Shown: positions 24,392 to 31,289 of the stretch, one piece after another
How positions within the stretch are numbered: position 1 is the stretch's first letter
Layout: every line of letters starts with the position of its first letter
NCBI RefSeq assembly: GCF_003402415.2
Contig: NZ_AP036014.1
Span: forward strand, 806,001 to 870,000
Direction of reading: 5' to 3'
Source: Cupidesulfovibrio sp000226255
GTDB taxonomy: Bacteria; Desulfobacterota; Desulfovibrionia; Desulfovibrionales; Desulfovibrionaceae
Length of the DNA: 64,000 bases
The notes under the pieces: generated by a model
Told to the model about the DNA's origin: nothing
Database searches by the model: none
Seen by the model: the letters and a program-made list of their open reading frames with translations, nothing else
Position numbers and translations under genes: made by a program

Positions 24392-25744
24392 ATGGAAACC
24401 AAGCGTGAAACCGTGATCGTGGCGGCGCCGCCGTCCAAGTCGGTGTCGCACCGCATGCTGATCGGAGCGGCGCTGGCCGCGGGTGATTCGGTGGTGGAGC
24501 ACGTGCTGGAAAGCCGCGACATCGAGCGCACGGCGGACATCCTGCGGGCGGCGGGCGCGCGGATCGAGCGCCAGGGCGACGGCAGGTTCGCGGTGTCCGG
24601 CGTGGCGGGCACGCCTGCGGGCGGGTTCGACGCGCCGGTATCGTGCGACGTGCACGAATCGGGCACCACCTGCCGCCTGCTGACGGCGGTGCTGGCGGCG
24701 GGCAAGGGCCAGTTCCGCATCCACGGCGCGCCGCGCATGCACGAACGGCCCATTGGCGAACTGGTGGACGTGCTGCGCGGGCGCGGGGTGCGCGTGACCT
24801 ATGAGGGCCGCGAGGCCTGTCCGCCCCTGCTCGTCGATTCCGACGGCATGTCCGGCGGTTCCACCGCCATCGGCCTTGGCGAATCCAGCCAGTACCTGTC
24901 GGGGCTGCTGCTGGCCGCGCCGCTTACCAGCGGGCTGACCATCGAGGTTTCCGGCGACAAGGTGGTGTCGTGGCCGTACGTGGCCCTGACCCTGCAGGCG
25001 CTGGAAGACTTCGGCATCGGCTTTCGCGTGGAAACGCGCGAGACCCCGCGCGGCACGTGGCAGGCCGACGACTGGAGAATGTTGCGCGAAGTGCGGCCCG
25101 GACTGGTGCGCTTCGTGGTGTCGCCGGGGGTGTACCGAGCGGGCAACTACCGGGTGGAGGGCGACTGGTCCAACGCCTCGTACTTCCTGGCGGCGGGGGC
25201 CGTGGGTCCGCGCCCGGTGCGCGTGGCGGGCTTGCGGGTGGATTCGTTGCAGGGTGACAGGGCCATGCTGGACATCCTGGGCCGCATGGGCGCGCGCTTC
25301 GAGCGGGCCGACAACGGCGTGGTGGTGGCCCCGTCCAGCCTGACCGGGGTGGAAGTGGACATGGGCCACTGCCCGGACCTGGTGCCCACGGTGGCGGCCA
25401 CGGCGGCCTTTGCCCAGGGCGTGACCACCATCCGCAACGTGGCGCACCTGCGCATCAAGGAATGCGACCGGCTGTCCGCCCCGGCGGCGGAACTGCGCAA
25501 GGCCGGGGTGCGGGTGGAGGAACTGGACGATGGCCTTGTCGTGCATGGTTCGCTGCGCAGCGGCGGCCCGGCGCCGGCAATTGACGAAAAAGTGATGCCA
25601 TTTTTGTCATACGGTGACCATCGCATGGCCATGAGTCTTGCGCTTCTGGGGTTCGCCGGGGTACAGGTGGCTTTGGACGACCCGGCCTGCGTGGCAAAGT
25701 CGTTTCCGCATTTCTGGAACGAGTGGGAAAAGGTACGCGCATGA
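24392..25744 (+). CDS. aroA: 3-phosphoshikimate 1-carboxyvinyltransferase (EPSP synthase)
   Basis: 450 residues. Motifs: PPSKSVSHRMLIGAALA, ESGTTCRLL (equivalent of the GNAGT loop), RMHERPIGELVDVLRGRG, GESSQYLSGLLLAAPL, KECDRL and YGDHRMAM. It transfers the enolpyruvyl group of PEP to shikimate-3-phosphate. Two adjacent ATGs occur; 24392 has the better spacing from AAGGA. The degenerate GTTCRLL loop suggests a diverged, class II-like enzyme. The stop overlaps the next gene's start by four bases. Confidence 0.93.
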   Translation: METKRETVIVAAPPSKSVSHRMLIGAALAAGDSVVEHVLESRDIERTADILRAAGARIERQGDGRFAVSGVAGTPAGGFDAPVSCDVHESGTTCRLLTAVLAAGKGQFRIHGAPRMHERPIGELVDVLRGRGVRVTYEGREACPPLLVDSDGMSGGSTAIGLGESSQYLSGLLLAAPLTSGLTIEVSGDKVVSWPYVALTLQALEDFGIGFRVETRETPRGTWQADDWRMLREVRPGLVRFVVSPGVYRAGNYRVEGDWSNASYFLAAGAVGPRPVRVAGLRVDSLQGDRAMLDILGRMGARFERADNGVVVAPSSLTGVEVDMGHCPDLVPTVAATAAFAQGVTTIRNVAHLRIKECDRLSAPAAELRKAGVRVEELDDGLVVHGSLRSGGPAPAIDEKVMPFLSYGDHRMAMSLALLGFAGVQVALDDPACVAKSFPHFWNEWEKVRA

Positions 25745-26532
25745 ACGCAGTGAAAATCGCGCTGGTCGGCGCGGGGGGCCGCATGGGCCGCCTGTTCGCC
25801 GACAGGCTCTCCGCCGCGGGATACGCGGTGGGGGGCGTGGACCGTCCGCTGACGCAGGATGCCTTGCGTCATGCCGTGGACGGTGCCGCCGCCGTGCTGT
25901 TGTGCGTGCCCGTGGAAGTCATGGACGAGGTGCTGCGCCAGGTGGCCCCGCTGCTGAACGGCATGCAGGTGCTGGCGGACATCACCTCCGTCAAGGTGCG
26001 CCCCATGCAGGTCATGGAGCGCCACTACGCGGGCCCCGTGGTGGGCACCCACCCGCTGTTCGGCCCGGTTCCCCCGGCGGGCGACCCCGCCGAGAACCTG
26101 CGCGTGGCCGTGACCCCCGGCCAGGGGGCGCACGAGGCGGACGTGGCGCTCATCGAACGCGTGTTCGCCGACATGGGCTGCGTGCCCTTCCGCACCACGG
26201 CGGACGAGCATGACGAGGCCGCCGCCTGCATCCAGGGCCTCAACTTCATCACCAGCGTCGCCTACCTTGCCACGCTGGCCCACCGCGACGAGCTGACCCC
26301 CTTCATCACCCCCTCGTTCCGCCGCCGCCTCGACGCGGCGCGCAAGATGCTCACCGAGGACGCATCCCTCTTCGAAGGCATGTTCGAAGCCAATCCCCAC
26401 AGCCAGACCGCTGTCCGCAGCTACCTGTCGTTCCTCAACTTCGCCGCCGCTGGCGATGTGGACGTGCTGGTCGACCGCGCCCAGTGGTGGTGGCGTTCGC
26501 ACACCGAAAGGGGAGGAGTGCGTCCGTCATAG
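25741..26532 (+). CDS. tyrA: Prephenate dehydrogenase
   Basis: 263 residues from ATG 25741 (ATGA overlap with aroA); a GTG at 25723 is an alternative. The Rossmann motif IALVGAGGRMGRLF, the element THPLFGPVPP and a C-terminal helical domain (AACIQGLNFITSVAYLATLA) identify TyrA. It oxidatively decarboxylates prephenate to 4-hydroxyphenylpyruvate. There is no fused chorismate mutase, which PheA supplies. The C-terminus reads AQWWWRSHTERGGVRPS: three consecutive Trp codons (26485-26493), 37 bp before the stop, immediately upstream of a terminator and trpE. These may double as an attenuator sensor. Confidence 0.92.
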   Translation: MNAVKIALVGAGGRMGRLFADRLSAAGYAVGGVDRPLTQDALRHAVDGAAAVLLCVPVEVMDEVLRQVAPLLNGMQVLADITSVKVRPMQVMERHYAGPVVGTHPLFGPVPPAGDPAENLRVAVTPGQGAHEADVALIERVFADMGCVPFRTTADEHDEAAACIQGLNFITSVAYLATLAHRDELTPFITPSFRRRLDAARKMLTEDASLFEGMFEANPHSQTAVRSYLSFLNFAAAGDVDVLVDRAQWWWRSHTERGGVRPS

Positions 26533-26611
26533 CTGCACGTAAGTAGTAGAGTAACGGACAAGGCAATCGTAGGCCGCGCTCCCTCCCCGGGAGCGCGGCT
26601 TTTTGTTTTCG
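26485..26611 (+). terminator. Terminator between tyrA and trpE, probable second attenuator
   Basis: A perfect 11-bp stem GCCGCGCTCCC / GGGAGCGCGGC (26573-26599) is followed by TTTTTGTTTTC. Upstream GGGGAG (26510-26515) plus TGCG (26519-26522) can pair with the terminator's 5' arm, forming an alternative hairpin; GTCCGT (26522-26527) also pairs with ACGGAC (26554-26559). A ribosome paused at the TGG TGG TGG codons would leave these segments open. The terminator is certain by eye; the switch is inference. Confidence 0.7.
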
Positions 26612-26651
26612 ATGCACCACTCACGGCACACCGCACTTGAAGGAGGACCAG

Positions 26652-28226
26652 ATGGAAATGCCCGAAATGCCCGCACAGGCCGAAGTGTCTGACGGGGCGG
26701 AAGCCCTCGAAGCGGCGAAGACCCCCGATGTCACCCAGGCCCCGCAGGCCACCGCGAACGGCAACGGCTGCGCCCCCACCGGTTCCGGTGACGACATCCC
26801 CCCGCTGCCCGAAGGCGGCGAGATCGTGTTGCGCCAGACCGGCCGCTGGCTGGAGGCCGACGTGGACACCCCCATCAGCGTGTTCCTGGGCATGGTGGGG
26901 TCCGGGCAGGGCATCCTGCTGGAAAGCGCCGAAGTGGACGGCCGCTGGGGCCGGTTCAGCGTCATCGCCTTCAACTTCCTGCTGCGCCTCGGCTGCCGCG
27001 ACGGCAAGCTGGAAGTGGCCGTGCGCGATCCGCGCCTTGCCCCGCTGCGCAGGTTCGACGGCATGGGCTTCATCGAGGGCACCCGCGCGGTGATGGGCGC
27101 CCTGCGCATCGAGCCGGACGGGGCCTTCGCCGACCAGCCCCCCATCACCCGCGCCCTGTACGGCTATTTCGGCTACGGCGTGTCCGGCCTGTTCGAGCCC
27201 AAGCTGGCCAAGGTGCTGCCGCCGTCTTCGGCAGAGGCCTGCCTGGCCCTGCCCGGCACCGTGGTGCTGTTCGACCACCTGTACAACCGGCTGTGCCAGC
27301 TTTCGCTCACTGACCTGCCGGGGGCCAGGGTGGACCGCAGCCAGGTGGACCGCACGCCCGAGCCGCCGGAAGTTGGCCCCGTCATCAACGTGCCGGAAGA
27401 GGCCGTGTACACCCGCGCCGTGGCCCGGGTGAAAGACATGATCCGCCAGGGCGAGGCCATCCAGGTGGTGCTGTCCACCCGTTTCCAGGCCTCGTTCAGC
27501 GGCGACCCGTTCACCCTGTACCGCCGCCTGCGCCGCATCAACCCGTCGCCGTACATGTTCTTCATGCGGCTGCCCGGCGTCTCGCTGTTGGGGTCGTCGC
27601 CGGAGGTCATGGTGCGCTGCCGGGCGGACAAGCTGCAGGTCAGCCCCATCGCGGGCACCCGCCCGCGCGGCACGGACGACGCCCACGACGCCGCCCTGGC
27701 CCAGGAACTGCTGGAAGACCCCAAGGAACGCGCCGAGCACGTCATGCTGGTGGACCTTGGCCGCAACGACCTGGGCCGCATCGCCGCGCCGGGCACCGTG
27801 CAGGTGGAACGGTTCATGGACGTGGAAAAGTTCTCGCACGTCATGCACCTGACCTCGCGCGTTACCGCCCAGATCGAGCCGGGCCGCGATGCGCTGGACG
27901 TGCTGGCCGCCACCTTCCCGGCGGGCACCGTTAGCGGCGCGCCCAAGGTGCGGGCCATGGAGATCATTTCCGAGGCGGAAGGCCTTGCGCGCGGCCCCTA
28001 TGCCGGGGCCATCGGCTGGTTGGGGCTGGACCGCGACTCGGTGAACCTGGACACCGGCATCACCATCCGCTCCATGTGGGTGCGCGACGGCCAGGTGCAC
28101 TGGCAGGCGGGCGCGGGCATCGTGTTCGATTCCGTGCCCGAGATGGAATGGAAGGAGTGCAACAACAAGGCCGCCGTCATCCGCGCCGCCGTCACCGGAG
28201 GGGAATATGTTCCTGTTAATCGATAA
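26652..28226 (+). CDS. trpE: Anthranilate synthase component I
   Basis: 524 residues from ATG 26652, behind AGGAGG. The first ~55 residues are an acidic Ala/Pro-rich extension. Then come ILLESAEVDGRWGRF (the LLES Trp-feedback site), SPIAGTRPRG, MLVDLGRNDLGRIA, FSHVMHLTSRV and FPAGTVSGAPKVRAMEIISE. It converts chorismate to anthranilate with ammonia delivered by TrpG. The final 20 bp overlap trpG, consistent with coupled synthesis of the two subunits. Trp feedback inhibition is expected from the LLES element. Confidence 0.95.
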   Translation: MEMPEMPAQAEVSDGAEALEAAKTPDVTQAPQATANGNGCAPTGSGDDIPPLPEGGEIVLRQTGRWLEADVDTPISVFLGMVGSGQGILLESAEVDGRWGRFSVIAFNFLLRLGCRDGKLEVAVRDPRLAPLRRFDGMGFIEGTRAVMGALRIEPDGAFADQPPITRALYGYFGYGVSGLFEPKLAKVLPPSSAEACLALPGTVVLFDHLYNRLCQLSLTDLPGARVDRSQVDRTPEPPEVGPVINVPEEAVYTRAVARVKDMIRQGEAIQVVLSTRFQASFSGDPFTLYRRLRRINPSPYMFFMRLPGVSLLGSSPEVMVRCRADKLQVSPIAGTRPRGTDDAHDAALAQELLEDPKERAEHVMLVDLGRNDLGRIAAPGTVQVERFMDVEKFSHVMHLTSRVTAQIEPGRDALDVLAATFPAGTVSGAPKVRAMEIISEAEGLARGPYAGAIGWLGLDRDSVNLDTGITIRSMWVRDGQVHWQAGAGIVFDSVPEMEWKECNNKAAVIRAAVTGGEYVPVNR

Positions 28227-28800
28227 CTACGACTCGTTCACCTTCAATCTGGTGCAGGCGTTCTACGGCCTTGGGCTCACGCCGGTGGTGGTCCGCAACG
28301 ACGACCCCGCCGTGCCCGCCATGGCCGAAGACCCCGCGCTGGAAATGGTGTGCATCTCGCCCGGCCCCAGCCACCCGCGCAACGCGGGGTTCTGCCTCGA
28401 TTTCCTGTCGCGCCTGCCGCACACCGTACCCGTGCTGGGCGTATGCCTGGGCCACCAGGTGCTGGGGGTGTTCGCCGGGGCCACCGTGGATGTGGGCCCG
28501 CGCATCATGCACGGCAAGACCTCGGACATCACCCACGACGGGCAGGGCCTGTTCCACGGCGTGCCCAGCCCCATGCAGGTGGGCCGCTACCATTCGCTCA
28601 TCGTGCACGCCGAGGAACGCCCCGACCTGCTGGCCGTCACCGCCCGCGCCCCCGAAGGCGAGGTGATGGCCCTGCGCTACACCGACCGGCCCTGGGTGGG
28701 CGTGCAGTTCCACCCCGAATCCGTGCTGACCCCCGACGGCGTGCGCCTGCTCGCCAACTTTCCCGCCCAGGTGGCGGGGAAGGCCAAGGGTGTTGCGTGA
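28207..28800 (+). CDS. trpG: Anthranilate synthase component II (glutamine amidotransferase)
   Basis: 197 residues, class I amidotransferase. It starts LLIDNYDSFTFNLVQ; catalytic Cys80 is in VLGVCLGHQ, and the His/Glu pair is in GVQFHPESVLTPDG. It hydrolyses glutamine and channels ammonia to TrpE. There is no fused TrpD domain. After the stop there are only repeats and then the prophage; trpD, which in Desulfovibrio normally follows, is not in the window. Confidence 0.95.
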   Translation: MFLLIDNYDSFTFNLVQAFYGLGLTPVVVRNDDPAVPAMAEDPALEMVCISPGPSHPRNAGFCLDFLSRLPHTVPVLGVCLGHQVLGVFAGATVDVGPRIMHGKTSDITHDGQGLFHGVPSPMQVGRYHSLIVHAEERPDLLAVTARAPEGEVMALRYTDRPWVGVQFHPESVLTPDGVRLLANFPAQVAGKAKGVA

Positions 28801-28809
28801 AAGATGAAT

Positions 28810-28895
28810 CGGGGGCGGGGAAGGGGACCTTTTGAAAAAGGTCTCCCTTCCCCGCCCCCGGACCCCCACCCCATCCCCCCAAAACTTTTCATGGG
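28810..28895. repeat. G-rich hairpin element family A, copy 2 (inverted)
   Basis: Ten bases past trpG. A near-perfect ~24-bp stem runs 28810-28833 with 28836-28860, followed by the reverse complement of the AAGTTTTGGGGGGATGGGG block. The arrangement is inverted relative to the copy at 24.2 kb. Confidence 0.75.
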
Positions 28896-28944
28896 GGCAG
28901 GGCCTGAACAGAAACGATGCATCAGGGCTCGAAGCCCGATGGGA

Positions 28945-29000
28945 AGTTTTTGGGGGGAGGGGTTCGGGGAGGGAGACCCTTTTCCAAAAGGGTCCCCTCC
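28945..29000. repeat. G-rich hairpin element family A, copy 3
   Basis: AAGTTTTTGGGGGGAGGGG leads to GGAGGGAGACCCTTTT pairing with AAAAGGGTCCCCTCC around a 2-nt loop. It is the last clearly host-type sequence before the prophage. Confidence 0.7.
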
Positions 29001-29052
29001 TGAAGCGCGCCGCGAAAAGCGCGCCGCCTCCTGCGATATAACGTAGTGGCCT

Positions 29053-29080
29053 TGGTCGTTTCATAATACGGAATGAAATT
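29053..29080. other. Candidate prophage terminus with transposase-binding site
   Basis: TGGT then CGTTTCAT (29057-29064), followed after a short AT-rich stretch by AATGAAA (29072-29078). This follows the Mu end consensus (YGTTTCAY..CGAAAR) and begins with the expected TG. Alternative termini starting with TG lie at 29001 (TGAAGCG..CGCGAAAAG, like the Mu right end) and 29032. The exact base is not settled. Confidence 0.4.
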
Positions 29081-29083
29081 CAA

Positions 29084-29109
29084 GAGCGCCCGGTTTCGGC
29101 CGGGCGCTC
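29084..29109 (-). terminator. Terminator at the end of the late operon
   Basis: A 10-bp stem GAGCGCCCGG / CCGGGCGCTC with a 6-nt loop lies 16 bp beyond the methyltransferase stop. The leftward T-tract is weak (TTGAATTTC); the rightward side reads TTCGTTGGTTT, so it may act on either strand. Confidence 0.6.
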
Positions 29110-29125
29110 TTCGTTGGTTTGAGGG

Positions 29126-29875
29126 TTAGCTCGCCGCCTCGGCGTGGGCGGCCCGCATCCGGTCGGTAGCGATGCGGTGGTACTCGGGGGACAGTTCAAT
29201 GCCGAGGAAGCGGCGGCCGGTGGCCATGCAGGCCACGCCGGTGGTGCCGCCCCCGGTGAACGGGTCGAGCACGAGTCCGCCGGGCTGCGTCACGGCCAGC
29301 AGGTCGTGCAGCAGGGCCACGGGCTTGCCGGTCAGGTGGACCTTTTCGGCAGGGTTCACGCTATGCCGCAGCACGCCAGGCAGGCAGTTCCGCGTGGCCG
29401 GGTTGGCCTTGCGCTTCACGGCGTACACCATGAACTCGGCATCGCGCCGGAACTCACCGAGCATCGGGCGGGCGGACGGCTTGTGCCAGACCACCAGCCC
29501 TCGCCACAGCCATCCTGCGGCCTGTACCGCGTCGGTGGTGGACGGCAGTTGCCGCCAGTCGGTGAAGACCAACAGCGGCGCGCCGTCGCGCGCCATGCGC
29601 CAGCACTCGGTCAACCACAGAGTGGCCCACGTGGTGAAGCTGCGCTGGTCCTTGTTGTCACCCAGCATGGCCGGGTAGCTGCGCTTTGTGCCGCTGGTCT
29701 GGTACTTGACCGCCGGGTCGGCCTGCCTGGCCGTCAGGGTCATCCCCCCGCTGGAGTACGGCGGGTCGGTGATCACAGCGTCCACGGATTCTCCGGGCAG
29801 TTCCCGGAGCACGGTCAGGGCGTCGCCCTGGATGATGGTGGCCACATCGCCAATGCGTTCAATCGGTCGGTCCAT
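29126..29875 (-). CDS. Phage DNA methyltransferase (DPPY type), in the mom position
   Basis: 249 residues. Catalytic DPPYSSGG (motif IV) comes before the SAM-binding VLDPFTGGGTTGVACM (motif I), the beta-class order, indicating an N6-adenine or N4-cytosine DNA methyltransferase. It takes the place that mom occupies in Mu, last gene after com, so it probably protects phage DNA against host restriction. The start overlaps com by 17 bp; its ribosome site AGAGAG lies in the loop of a small hairpin (29876-29880 with 29894-29898), suggesting Com-dependent translation. Confidence 0.88.
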   Translation of the reverse strand: MDRPIERIGDVATIIQGDALTVLRELPGESVDAVITDPPYSSGGMTLTARQADPAVKYQTSGTKRSYPAMLGDNKDQRSFTTWATLWLTECWRMARDGAPLLVFTDWRQLPSTTDAVQAAGWLWRGLVVWHKPSARPMLGEFRRDAEFMVYAVKRKANPATRNCLPGVLRHSVNPAEKVHLTGKPVALLHDLLAVTQPGGLVLDPFTGGGTTGVACMATGRRFLGIELSPEYHRIATDRMRAAHAEAAS

Positions 29876-30068
29876 GCGAGGTCTCTCTTGAGGCTCGCTG
29901 GCCTTCCGTGCCGGGGGTCGTGCCCCTCACATGGTTTAGCGTCCCGCAGCGCGGGCATTTGATGGTGAGGTCGATGGCCTCTCCCTTGGCCAGCAGGCGG
30001 CGGCAGTTGCCGCAGCGCACTTCCCGTTGCGTGTGTCCCGTCATGTCGTGCTTGGTGGTGGCGGCCAC
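29859..30068 (-). CDS. com: Mu Com-like zinc-finger translational activator
   Basis: 69 residues with four cysteines as two knuckles: VRCGNCRRLLAKGEAIDLTI and KCPRCGTLNHV. This is the arrangement of Mu Com and its relatives (CxxC..IKCPRCGTLN). In Mu, Com binds the mom mRNA and melts a hairpin that hides the mom start. Here the downstream gene is a DNA methyltransferase, and a hairpin is present at its start. Confidence 0.85.
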   Translation of the reverse strand: MAATTKHDMTGHTQREVRCGNCRRLLAKGEAIDLTIKCPRCGTLNHVRGTTPGTEGQRASRETSHGPTD

Positions 30069-30322
30069 TGGCGTCTGCTACAACCTCGGCACCCCTGATC
30101 AGGGCCAAGGAGCAGCGGAGCGAACCGGCGGGTGGCAACCCGTCGGGGGCCGTGTTCCGGCGTGGTAGCGCCGGGGCAGTGGGGGCGCTCAACGCCCCCG
30201 CCTGTTCCTCTCGGCTTCGTGCCCGGTCGCGTCGTCATGCTTGGCGGATGCGACCGGGCATTTCCTTTCTCGCCCTATTTGATTGTCGGAGAGCAGGCCC
30301 GGCGCGCCGGGCAGTTGCGGGA
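30069..30322. other. Non-coding gap with hairpins upstream of com
   Basis: No gene is supported. It holds GCCCGGTCGC..GCGACCGGGC (about 30224-30262) and GGGGGCG..CGCCCCC (about 30183-30201) hairpins. It could contain a promoter for com and the methyltransferase, as Pmom does in Mu, but the 13-bp late element found at 46.2 and 54.1 kb is absent. Confidence 0.4.
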
Positions 30323-30577
30323 CTAGCCCGTGGTGCCCCAATGGGAGCCGCCGAACAGCCGGACGGCGGCCCAATACGCCCAGGCACGGACGGGGTAGCC
30401 CATGGCCAGCATGCAGTCGCGCAGCAGGGCGTCTGCCCAGGCGCGCCATTCGGCGGGGCCGCCCTGCTCATAGGCCAGATCATGTTCCGTGCAGCACCGT
30501 TCCCAGGGCGGCAGTTTGCCGGTCACCCGCCGCCAGACCCTGCTGATCGTTCCCGCGCCGCCGCATCCGTTAGGCAT
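30323..30577 (-). CDS. Small phage protein with phospholipase A2-like motif
   Basis: 84 residues. CCTEHDLAYEQGG followed by WADALLRDCM matches the catalytic helix of small phospholipase A2 proteins (CCxxHDxxY, then a second helix with an Asp), and NGCGGAG near the start can stand for the Ca-binding glycine loop. It begins inside the last 8 bp of the tail-fibre assembly gene. It might hydrolyse membrane lipid during entry or release. Assignment is by motif only. Confidence 0.55.
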   Translation of the reverse strand: MPNGCGGAGTISRVWRRVTGKLPPWERCCTEHDLAYEQGGPAEWRAWADALLRDCMLAMGYPVRAWAYWAAVRLFGGSHWGTTG

Positions 30578-31289
30578 TGGCGGCCTCCGGCAGCGTGTAG
30601 ACCGGGACAATGGCCGCGATGGCCGCGCGGGCCTCGCCCTCGTCAGACAGGGCTGCGGCCGCGTCCAGCGCATCCTGGTAAGCCAGACGCTGGCCGACGA
30701 CGTGGCCGGAGATGGACACCCACGCGGCGCGGTTGGCCCGGATGCGCGCGGCCAGCGCGGCGGCGTCCATGCCCCGCGCGGCCGCGATGGCACGCACAAG
30801 CGGCGCGGGGGCGTCGGGGTTGCCCTCCAGGGCGTTGGCTTCCTCGTACTGCTGGTCCCAGGATGCGATTTCCGTCGGCCCGTACTCCGCCTTCATGGGC
30901 GCGAGCACGGCCTCTGCCCCGTCGCGGATCTGCCCCTGCTTGGCGGCAACGACACTGGCCAGCGGCTGGGGGGGCTCTACCTCGCTCCAGCCTTCAGGCA
31001 GCGGCCCCAGGTCAACCACGACATGCGGCGCGCCACCTGGCAGCCACCCCTCCTTGCCCCTGTGGTCTTCGACGTACTCCCAGCCATCCCCCGTGGCATT
31101 CAGCACGCGGGCGTAGCCATCACGGGTAGGCGGCAAGGGCGCGTCCGCAGCGGCAACGGCGTGCGCCGGAATCAGCCAAGCTCCATCGGTCAGCGGGTCG
31201 GGGTCGGCGACGCCCTGCCCCAGAAGTTCGCGCGTCACGCGGTCATAGTGCAAGATTTCCACGGGTAGGCCTCCTAGTACTTGATGCAC
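30570..31289 (-). CDS. Tail fibre assembly protein
   Basis: 239 residues, directly downstream of the tail fibre gene and overlapping it by 16 bp, as Mu gpU follows gpS. It has the tail-fibre chaperone signature: an N-terminal region ending DGAWLIPAHAV..LPPTRDGYARVL, then EYVEDHRGKEGW, and a long helical C-terminus (AAIAAARGMDAAALAARIRA). Such proteins help the fibre trimerise and are not part of the virion. Confidence 0.75.
   Translation of the reverse strand: MHQVLGGLPVEILHYDRVTRELLGQGVADPDPLTDGAWLIPAHAVAAADAPLPPTRDGYARVLNATGDGWEYVEDHRGKEGWLPGGAPHVVVDLGPLPEGWSEVEPPQPLASVVAAKQGQIRDGAEAVLAPMKAEYGPTEIASWDQQYEEANALEGNPDAPAPLVRAIAAARGMDAAALAARIRANRAAWVSISGHVVGQRLAYQDALDAAAALSDEGEARAAIAAIVPVYTLPEAANA

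Noticed and set aside
26459..26545. Alternative trp leader starting MWTCWSTAPSGGG in another frame inside tyrA
   Set aside because: No ribosome site and only two separated Trp codons; the TGG TGG TGG run in the tyrA frame explains the terminator context better.
28637..29064. Several open frames of 60-280 codons between trpG and the prophage
   Set aside because: They translate the G-rich hairpin repeats and have no ribosome sites.
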